NCBI GenBank assembly: GCA_964449775.1
Contig: CAYVBQ010000003.1
Span: forward strand, 1-64,000
Source: Fen-1258 sp964449775
GTDB taxonomy: Bacteria > Bacteroidota > Ignavibacteria > Ignavibacteriales > Melioribacteraceae
DNA: 64,000 nucleotides
Direction: 5' to 3'
Positions 1-7,100 of this stretch are shown one piece after another. Both the position numbers and the translations under genes were made by a program. The notes under the pieces were generated by a model. It searched no databases. It was not told where the DNA came from and was given only the letters and a program-made list of their open reading frames with translations. The number at the start of each line of letters is the position of its first letter. Positions within the stretch are counted from its first letter, which is position 1.

Positions 1-18
1 ATAATGTCCGTTACATTT

Positions 19-27
19 TGCTATAAT
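19..27 (+). promoter_or_regulatory. possible extended -10 promoter
   Basis: The bases TGCTATAAT match an extended -10 element (TGnTATAAT). They lie about 70 bases before the gas-vesicle remnant at 99. The -35 region would fall at or beyond the window edge, so it cannot be judged. Frame 1 is also open from base 1 to a TAA at 79-81, so this stretch may instead be the 3' end of an upstream gene. Confidence 0.25.
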
Positions 28-98
28 TTACCCACTCGAAAGGGAGAAGAGCCAATTATAAAAGCTAAAAAGTTAGTATAAGAGAGGAGGAAAGTATT

Positions 99-212
99 AT
101 GGCTGAAAGGATGGGACATGCTATTGAGGCTACAAATTTTGCAGATATCTTAGAAATGGTCTTGAATAAAGGTATAGTAATTGCCGGAGATATAAAGATT
201 CAAATTAAATAA
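99..212 (+). pseudogene. gas vesicle GvpA/GvpJ-family gene, N-terminal remnant
   Basis: A strong ribosome binding site (GAGGAGG, 84-90) precedes an ATG that opens a 37-codon frame. The product contains FADILEMVLNKGIVIAGDIK, which matches the conserved first half of GvpA/GvpJ/GvpS gas-vesicle shell proteins (pattern LADxLExVLDKGIVIAGDIKI). Family members are about 60-100 residues and continue with a second helix and strand rich in L, E and I. Here a TAA follows directly after IQIK. The next bases, in another frame, resemble a different gas-vesicle protein, so the gene looks truncated by a deletion. The good RBS suggests the decay is fairly recent. No gas vesicle should result from this fragment. 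Confidence 0.6.
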
Positions 213-328
213 CTGAAAAGCCTTCTGAAGCAGCTAATCTTGATCTTCTTGGAATTTATGATGTCGGAGTTGATGATTCTGTCCGCCTTAGGCGGACACT
301 TGGTTATGAGAGAATAAGAATGAGGAAG
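209..328 (+). pseudogene. GvpO-like C-terminal remnant
   Basis: Read from 209 in its own frame, this stretch encodes LDLLGIYDVGVDD, then six extra residues, then LGYERIRMRK. That resembles the C-terminal end of GvpO proteins (pattern DvLgxYEVxLDxxGxLxGYeRxRRYxRG). It has no start codon and overlaps the end of the GvpA/J-like fragment, so the two are the remaining ends of a collapsed gvp cluster. The six extra residues come from an 18-base, in-frame insertion that contains a perfect palindrome (281-297). The assignment rests on about 30 residues and is moderately sure. Confidence 0.45.
281..297. repeat. 17-bp palindrome inside the GvpO-like remnant
   Basis: GTCCGCCTTAGGCGGAC is a perfect palindrome around a central base. 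It sits within the GvpO-like reading frame and adds six codons without breaking it. Similar CCGCC/GGCGG palindromes occur at 33988-34003 and 45976-45989 in gaps between genes, so it is probably a small dispersed element. Confidence 0.6.
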
Positions 329-340
329 TCACCTTACGCA
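326..340 (+). repeat. 15-bp dispersed repeat, copy 1
   Basis: AAGTCACCTTACGCA occurs here, identically at 24427-24441, and as its reverse complement at 34663-34677. All three copies lie in gaps next to other repeats, consistent with the end of a dispersed intergenic element. Confidence 0.55.
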
Positions 341-360
341 GTCTTTGTTTATACAAGCGT

Positions 361-446
361 TCTTAATCTTAATCATACTCATAATCTTGATCTTTTTGAG
401 GGTTAACGGCAGATTAAGATTAGGATTAAGAGCAAGATCAAGACCG
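361..446. repeat. imperfect inverted repeat
   Basis: The left arm (CTTAATCTTAATC ... AATCTTGATCTT) is mirrored by the right arm (AGATTAAGATTAGGATTAAG ... AAGATCAAG). The whole could fold into a long hairpin between the gas-vesicle remnants and the next gene. The gap 329-505 holds nothing else recognisable apart from the start of the repeat at 326-340. Confidence 0.5.
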
Positions 447-505
447 TTTATATTTTTTACGTAACATGAATGAGTAAGTATTGTGATATTCAAAAAGGAT
501 AGATA

Positions 506-1183
506 ATGAGAATACTGATTTATGCCCCAGTTATACATACAAGCGCAGACCTTGGCTCTTTGGCAGGGGATGTAACTAAGCGAAGTATTGCGGATTTAGG
601 GGAGGATGTTTGGAGAGAACATCAGAGGACAGTTGAAGGTTTCTGGGATGCTATATCAGATTATTTCAACTCCATAGATGTTTCCGGGTTGAAAATATAT
701 CAAGATGGAATGGTAGCCGAAGGAAAAATAGGGGAAAAAATAGTTGAGGAAAGTCTAAATTTAGGCAGCAGAAATTATCAATTAGTTTCAAGGCTTCTTA
801 AAAGAGGAGCAATTTTAGTTAAGACAGAAGACCTTAACCTTGTGAAGAAAGAGCGAGATAGGTTACTTAAAATCATACAGGCTAAGACGATAACGGAGAA
901 AATATTAGGTTTTATAAGATATAAGTTAATGAAAAACATACTATTAAATAAAAGAGATGAATATATTGCCAAAAGAATTGATGAGACCCTCCATGAAGAC
1001 CAAACAGGAATCATTTTTATTGGTGCCTATCACAATATCAAGCATAAACTTCATAGAGACATTCAAATCAGAGAGATAAAGAATGCACAGAAAGTAAGAG
1101 ACTATCAGCGTTTACTTCCATTCTGTCATAAAAACAAAAAGCATTTTGAGGAATTAAGTAGGTATCTTATTTCTAAAGTATAA
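506..1183 (+). CDS. uncharacterised 225-aa protein
   Basis: I do not recognise this protein with confidence. It begins MRILIYAPVIHTSADLGSLA and is soluble, with no signal peptide or membrane segment. A basic, helical middle section is followed by GIIFIGAYHNIKH near residue 170. That short block is reminiscent of the G-x-x-H segment of TraB/ChaN-type proteins, but the rest does not make a convincing match. The start is supported by an AAAGGAT sequence just upstream. It follows the gas-vesicle remnants on the same strand, so it may have belonged to that locus, though this is inference. The frame is intact and codon use resembles the neighbours. Confidence 0.6.
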   Translation: MRILIYAPVIHTSADLGSLAGDVTKRSIADLGEDVWREHQRTVEGFWDAISDYFNSIDVSGLKIYQDGMVAEGKIGEKIVEESLNLGSRNYQLVSRLLKRGAILVKTEDLNLVKKERDRLLKIIQAKTITEKILGFIRYKLMKNILLNKRDEYIAKRIDETLHEDQTGIIFIGAYHNIKHKLHRDIQIREIKNAQKVRDYQRLLPFCHKNKKHFEELSRYLISKV

Positions 1184-1194
1184 GAAAGAATCCT

Positions 1195-1320
1195 GGCTGA
1201 CACGTTTTAGGTCGTCTGTAAACTTGGCGACAGGGCGTGGTTTAGTTGGATATTCGGAGAAAAAAGTTGAGCGATTATCTAAAAGACTGAGAGGCAGAAT
1301 CGCTGCGGGTTTATTTTTTT
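1195..1320 (+). ncRNA. possible structured leader RNA or small RNA with terminator
   Basis: Between the 225-aa gene and the sensor gene at 1393 there are nested complementary segments. CACG (1201-1204) can pair with CGTG downstream, enclosing GTCG pairing with CGAC. Further on, AGCGATT (1270-1276) pairs with AATCGCT (1298-1304), followed by GCGGG and a run of T, which looks like an intrinsic terminator. CTGCGGG (1303-1309) can alternatively pair with CCCGCAG (1324-1330). I do not recognise a known riboswitch class. The terminator may simply end the upstream gene. Confidence 0.25.
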
Positions 1321-1392
1321 CATCCCGCAGTTGCCGGAAGCTGTAATCACTACATTATCAAACCGTAATGTCGATCTAAAAGGTCTATTCTT

Positions 1393-3072
1393 ATGAAAAC
1401 AAAACATATCATTATTGCCACTGCTGTCATCTTAATAACGACAGTACTTCTTTTATTCTATCTTCATTTAGAAAGTAAGAAAGGGGTTGTTCAACGGTTC
1501 CAAGTTGAACAGCTTGTTGCTTCACGCCAGCTTGCCAGGGAGATTGAATCGTACTTGCACGACCGATCTCGTGGAGTTGAAGTCCTCTCCTCCTTTTCAA
1601 TTCTGCAATATCGTGATTTGAACAAGATTGCTGCCACTATACAGGAATATTTTGAATATGTAAAGAAAGATCATGTAAAGGCAATCAGTGTTTATGATGA
1701 AAAAGGAACTATCATCTACTCAACAACTAAAGAGGTAATCGGGCGTAATTACAAACAATTAGATTTCTTTCATTGGGCAATCAAAAAAGAAAACAAAGGC
1801 AAACAATTTATTTCTTCACTAATACAAAAAACAGATAATCAAACCGAACCACTTCCTTCTTTTCGTTTTCTTATTGCCGCACCTATTTATCAAGAGGTAA
1901 AGAATACACGTTCTCAGAAACCTACGCATAAGTTTATCGGCATTGTTACTTCAACTATAGATTTAGAGGAAGTCATTTCTGCTTTTCTCCCGCTTGTAAG
2001 TCCATATGCTGATCAGGAACATACATATATCCTGGATAGAAACGGAACGTTACTCTTCCATTCCGAACATCCGGAAATGGTTCTGAGAAATATCCGTTCG
2101 CAAGATAAAACTTGTTTTCAATGTCACACCTCATTCGATCATGTTAAAACAATACTTTCCGGAAAGGAAGGCGTCGTTGAATATGCTCTTAAAGAAAGAC
2201 CAAATAAATTAGCGAGTTTTTCTTCAACAGAGTTTATAAACATTTCATGGAAAATTGTCATCAGCATTCCTTTTGAAGAAGTTTCCGGGATCATGAATAG
2301 AAATTTGTATATGACATTAATCCTTATTGGTATAATCACTCTAACACTTATCGGAGGATCTTCACTAATCTACCGAAGTAACCGGTTGAAGATTAGAGCG
2401 CAGGAAGAAGCAAAGCAGTGGATGAAGAAGCGAGAATTGGAGGATAGAATACTTGAATCCGAATTGCGGTACCGAACTATGATTGAGACTGCACATGACA
2501 TTGTTTGGACATTGGATACGCAAGGCAATTTCACATTCATCAATAGCATAGGCGAAAAAATCACAGGACACAAGTTTTCAGATTGGATTGGAAAAAGTTT
2601 TGTACCTCTCATTCTTTCGGAGGATTTACCAAGGGTGCAGGAAGTGTTTCTAAGGACATTAAAAGGTACACCGCAGAGTTACGAGGTGCGCATATATGAC
2701 ATCAAGGGTAAGATTGTAGTCCTTTCTGTGAACACTGTACCAATATATCAAGACGACATTGTTGTAGGGACTGTCAGTTTTGGAAGAGACATCACCGAGC
2801 GAAAACAAGCAGAGGAAGAGCTCCATAGAAAAGATGGACATCACAAAGCCGTGATTGAAAATATTTTCAAATTTGTTCCCGAAGGTGTTCTTGTGCTTAC
2901 AGAATCTCTGAATCTCCTCAAGCACAACAAGGCGTTTGATAACATTGTCCAAAAGTATGCGCCATTGCTTGGATACACAGAACAGGAACTTGCCGAAAAG
3001 ATCACAGAGCAGTTGCGCAGTAAAATTGTAACCGGAGATGCAGCGGAGATACGTATTGCAAAAAAAACCTAA
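1393..3072 (+). CDS. N-terminal half of a split sensor kinase: heme-motif dCache-like sensor, PAS, truncated PAS
   Basis: This 559-aa product is a membrane sensor without a kinase core. Residues 5-26 and 305-327 are membrane segments. The roughly 280 residues between them look like a double-Cache (dCache) sensor. Within it, C241-F-Q-C-H245 is a CxxCH motif of the kind that attaches heme c. A PAS domain (355-470, ending RDITERKQAEEEL) follows. A second PAS-like domain (480-559) then stops at a TAA after RIAKK. A nearly identical domain is complete at 6100-6490 inside the next kinase gene and continues DELLLQFNTARMF. That continuation appears here only after the inserted gene, at the start of the product at 4189. 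The two halves therefore look like one original gene split by the insertion. Whether they still work together is unknown. Confidence 0.8.
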   Translation: MKTKHIIIATAVILITTVLLLFYLHLESKKGVVQRFQVEQLVASRQLAREIESYLHDRSRGVEVLSSFSILQYRDLNKIAATIQEYFEYVKKDHVKAISVYDEKGTIIYSTTKEVIGRNYKQLDFFHWAIKKENKGKQFISSLIQKTDNQTEPLPSFRFLIAAPIYQEVKNTRSQKPTHKFIGIVTSTIDLEEVISAFLPLVSPYADQEHTYILDRNGTLLFHSEHPEMVLRNIRSQDKTCFQCHTSFDHVKTILSGKEGVVEYALKERPNKLASFSSTEFINISWKIVISIPFEEVSGIMNRNLYMTLILIGIITLTLIGGSSLIYRSNRLKIRAQEEAKQWMKKRELEDRILESELRYRTMIETAHDIVWTLDTQGNFTFINSIGEKITGHKFSDWIGKSFVPLILSEDLPRVQEVFLRTLKGTPQSYEVRIYDIKGKIVVLSVNTVPIYQDDIVVGTVSFGRDITERKQAEEELHRKDGHHKAVIENIFKFVPEGVLVLTESLNLLKHNKAFDNIVQKYAPLLGYTEQELAEKITEQLRSKIVTGDAAEIRIAKKT

Positions 3073-4192
3073 TTCAGGGAGTGAGATAGAAACACAAATA
3101 AAGAATGATAATTACCATTTTATTATCTCACCATCTGGAAAAAACTCATCTCCTTTGCATGGTTCAACGATCGCAAAAATAACTTTGTCAAAAATACTCA
3201 AAATGACTTTAGTGAAATACGTAACGTTCATCGGACGGAAGATCAATGGGACAGAGGATCACAAAGGAAAACGCGTCTCTTTTTATGCGAAGGTCATTCC
3301 GATAAATGGTGACTTGAAATTGGAGATATCAGACGAACGGCTGTTGAAACGATATCCGATAAATGAAATGAATAACAATGAAGTTGTTGTAAAAATGATT
3401 AATACAAGAAATGAGTTCTCGGAACATACCGTCCGTGGAATTCTTGAGTTTCAGAAGAAGTTTTGGGAAACTGGAGAAGAGTTGGATATCAAACCATTGA
3501 CGTCTAAGCAATTCCTTTCATTGTTTCCGTTTCCCAAGCTTGATGAATCACGACTCTCAAGGTTGGTATCTGTCTTATCACTCCAAACGCAGGGCGGAAA
3601 GATTGTGAACCTAAGAATGCTTTTCAGTTCCAGGAGAAGATCCTTTGCAACAGTTATTAAGGGTGTAATTGATGAATCCGATGAAGCGCTCACCGATAAG
3701 GACATTCAGACTGTTCTCCGTGAGCAATACGACATCAATCTCTCTGTGCGAACTATCTGTGAATGCAGAAAACTGCTCTCCATTCCTAACTTCAGAGAAC
3801 AGTGTGCCTGCTACTATCCAAAAGGGATTTCATTCAGTAAGCCCATTGCAATGATTTCGTCCCGACAATCCGACGTAGGCAAAGGGATTAATCGAATCCC
3901 GGCTGAACCTGGAGTCTATGAGTTACGTCTATCATCGAAGATCCCTTATCCCCAATGCAGCAGTCATGTTATCTACATTGGCTCCTCGAAGAATCTCCGC
4001 AGACGCACTTCAAATTATACCGGAACAGTGTTAAAGAATAAACGCATTGCAGGATTCCTTTGTAATGACAAGGTATGTATCCATTATTACGTTACTACCG
4101 ACCACATCAAATTAGAAAAAGAGCTGCTGAAAAATTTCAAACAACACTACGGACAACTACCCAAAGGAAATATAATAGGAGCGAAATTATGA
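3038..4192 (+). CDS. sigma-54 (RpoN)-like DNA-binding region fused to a GIY-YIG nuclease domain
   Basis: The 384-aa product has two recognisable parts. Residues about 90-250 align with the core-binding and DNA-binding regions of sigma-54: ILEFQKKFWETGEEL (135-149) matches the IVxxQxxFFxxG block, LDESRLSRLV (168-177) the helix-turn-helix (family HESTxSRV), MLFSS (194-198) the FELKxFFSS block, and VRTICECRKLLSIP (237-250) a degenerate RpoN box (family ARRTVAKYREMLxIP). The N-terminal activator-contact region of sigma-54 is missing. Residues 291-375 match GIY-YIG nucleases: GVYEL (292-296), YIGSSKNLRRR (313-323), and candidate catalytic glutamates E360/E362 before LLKNF. The gene starts inside the end of the upstream sensor ORF and its TGA overlaps the ATG of the downstream kinase (ATGA). 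It therefore sits exactly where a PAS-like domain is split. It may be a free-standing homing-type gene or a regulator; the function is inferred. Confidence 0.8.
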   Translation: MQRRYVLQKKPNSGSEIETQIKNDNYHFIISPSGKNSSPLHGSTIAKITLSKILKMTLVKYVTFIGRKINGTEDHKGKRVSFYAKVIPINGDLKLEISDERLLKRYPINEMNNNEVVVKMINTRNEFSEHTVRGILEFQKKFWETGEELDIKPLTSKQFLSLFPFPKLDESRLSRLVSVLSLQTQGGKIVNLRMLFSSRRRSFATVIKGVIDESDEALTDKDIQTVLREQYDINLSVRTICECRKLLSIPNFREQCACYYPKGISFSKPIAMISSRQSDVGKGINRIPAEPGVYELRLSSKIPYPQCSSHVIYIGSSKNLRRRTSNYTGTVLKNKRIAGFLCNDKVCIHYYVTTDHIKLEKELLKNFKQHYGQLPKGNIIGAKL

Positions 4193-7100
4193 AAAATGAT
4201 CTTACTCATAGTGATGAACTTCTTCTTCAGTTTAATACTGCAAGAATGTTTCTTGCAGAAGAAGAAGAAGAAGAAGAAGAAGAAGCCCGCATAGTTGTGT
4301 CCTTGTTGGACGTTACCGAACGAAAGCGGGCGGAAGAGGAAATCAAACGCCGCAACCAGGAACTGTCGGTTCTTCATACAATAGATAGAGCAGTAAACGA
4401 AACTCTCGACTTAGATCAAATTCTTAAAGTTGCTATTGAAAAAACGATGGAGTTTCTCGATGCGGATACCGGCACCATCAATCTCCTCCAAGAAGACGGC
4501 AAGACGCTGCTGCTCGTGGCGCACCGCGGACTCTCGGATGAGTTTGTGAAAAACGTTGAGACAATCCAGCTTGGAGAGGGAATTTCTGGTCGTGCTGCCG
4601 CAGAAAGAAAACCTATCATAATGGATATTCCTAACTATCCTTCAAAACGTCTGGCTCCGTTCATCATTAAAGAAGGATTGCAATCACTTGTCAGTGTTCC
4701 GCTCCTTGCAAAAGATAGAGTGTTAGGTGCAATCAATGTAGGAAGCAGGAAGCCCGATGCTTTTCCTGAAAACAAAATAGATACACTTCTTTCAATCGGT
4801 ATCCAAATCGGTGTGGCAATCCAAAAGACTAAGCTCCTTATAACTGAAAAACGGAAAGCACTGCAACTAAGGGCTATCAATACAATCAGTCAAAACATTG
4901 CCGCCTTCATGGAGGTTGAAACGCTTTTTTCTCGAGTTGTAAAACTGATTCACGAAACATTTGGTTATTCGTACGTAACACTTGCAGTTGTTGATGAGAA
5001 GGCAAACGAAATTGTTTATAAAGCAGCAGCAGGGTACAACATTGCAGATTTGAAAAAGTGCAATGAAAAACTTCGAGGAGAAGGAATTATTCAGGGGGTC
5101 GCTCTATCCGGTAATCCTCTACTCACAAACGATGTAAGCAAGGAACCTCGCTTTCTATACTGTGATGTTTTCAAATATTCACGCTCCGAATTGACTTTGC
5201 CTATCATGTTGCGAAACAAAGTTGTTGCTGTTCTGGATATTCAAAGTGACAAACTTAATGCGTTTAACCCTGATGACCTTACGACGTTTGAAACAGTGGT
5301 GCGTGATATCAGCGTTGCTATAGAAAACGCACGGCTTTATGAAGAGCTTAAAATTTCACACGCAACTTATCTTGGAATCATTAATAATCTTACTGAAGCT
5401 ATTTACATTCAAGATGAAAATGGAGTTTTTCTTGAAGTGAACAAAACAGCCGAAAAGTTTTACGGTTATCCAAAGGAATATTTTATCGGAAAAACTCCCG
5501 AGTTAATATCAGCACCCGGCAAGAATGACATTCCAATGATTGCAGAAGCCGTAAAAAAGGCATTTAACGGTGAGCCGCAAAGTTTTGAATTTTGGGGTTT
5601 GCGTAAAAATGGAACAATCTTCCCAAAGAGTGTCAATTTAACTTCCGGAGAATATTTCGGAAAGAAAGTTGTAATTGCAACAGCTCGCGATATCACCGAA
5701 CGCAAGCTGGCAGAAGAGGCACTGCGGGAGAACGAAGAACGCTTGCGGACAATTATAGAGACCGAGCCGGAATGCGTAAAGATCGTTAACCGCGATGGGC
5801 AGCTTCTGCAGATGAACGCAGCAGGGCTCGCTATGCTCGAAGCAGAATCGCTAAACGAAGCGCAGCAGCACACACTCATCAACTTTATTCTTCCCGAATA
5901 CCGCACTCCTTTTAGTGACCTGCATAAACGCGTGATGAGCGGAGAAAACGGTATTCTGGAGTTCGAAGTCACGGGGCTCAGGGGTACGCGGCGATGGCTC
6001 GAAACTCACGCTGCACCAATGCGTGATGCAACCGGCGAAGTTACGAAGTTGTTGGGTGTTACCCGCGACATCACCGAGCGCAAGCGTGCGGAGGAGGGAC
6101 TTCATAGAAAAGAGGAACATCACAAAGCCGTGATTGAAAATATTTTCAAATTCGTTCCCGAAGGAGTTCTTGTGCTTACAGAATCTCTGAATCTCCTAAA
6201 GCACAACAAGGCGTTCGATGATATTGTCCATAAGTATGCGCCGTTGCTTGGGTACACAGAAGAGGAACTTGCCGAAAAGATCACTGATCAGTTGCGCAAC
6301 AAAATTGTAAGTGGAGATTCGAAAGAGATACATATTGGGAAAAAGGATCAATTGGAAACCGATATTTCCGGAAGAGATGAACTTCTTCTTCAGTTTAATA
6401 CTGCAAGAATGTTTCTTGCAGAAGAAGAAGAAGAAGAAGAAGAAGAAGCCAGCATCATTGTGTCCTTGTTAGACATTACCGAACGCAAACGTGCAGAGTT
6501 AGAGCGCCAGGTAATGTACGAGATTACACATGGCGTTAATATAACTTCAAATCTCGATGAACTTCTTAAGTTGATACATACCTCTCTCCAGAAAGTGATT
6601 TATGCAGAGAATTGTTTCGTTGCGCTTCATGATCAAAATACAGGGCTATTTAGCTTTCCATATTTTGTGGATAAATTCGATCCTACTCCAATGCCCATGG
6701 CAATGCGGAAAAGCTGCACTGCTTATGTATTCCGTACCGGCAAACCATTGCTGCTTACGCAGGAATTATTTGAACGGCTTGTAGAACAAAACAAAGTCGA
6801 ATTAGTTGGTACAAATTCTCCGTCTTGGTTAGGCGTACCGTTACTAACACCTTCGAGGACAATCGGCGTTTTAGTTCTTCAACACTACGAAGAGGAAAAT
6901 GTCTATTCCGAACAGGATGTTGAATTTCTCGACTCTGTCGGCAACCAAATTGCCCTTGCCATCGAGCGTAAACGTGCGGAGGAAGAACTCCTCAAAATCG
7001 GGACAGCTATTGATCAAACGGCGGATTGTGTGGTCATTACCGATAAAAATGGAATTATACAATATGTTAATAAAGCGTTCACAAAAATTTTGGGATACTC

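Noticed and set aside
1..81. Open frame from the window edge to TAA 79-81, possibly the end of an upstream gas-vesicle gene
   Set aside because: Only 26 codons are visible and they match nothing I can name; a promoter-like -10 box lies in the same bases.
4075..4188. Upstream extension of the giant kinase frame (38 more residues from ATG 4075)
   Set aside because: It overlaps the conserved nuclease C-terminus in another frame, has no kinase-family residues, and ATG 4189 has a better RBS and matches the domain boundary.
3038..4192. The insertion as a group I intron or an intein
   Set aside because: The reading frame fills the whole insert, leaving no room for a catalytic intron. The upstream frame ends in a stop, so no continuous intein precursor is possible.
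4147..4377. Minus-strand frame with a run of phenylalanines
   Set aside because: It is the complement of the GAA microsatellite in the kinase gene and has no other support.
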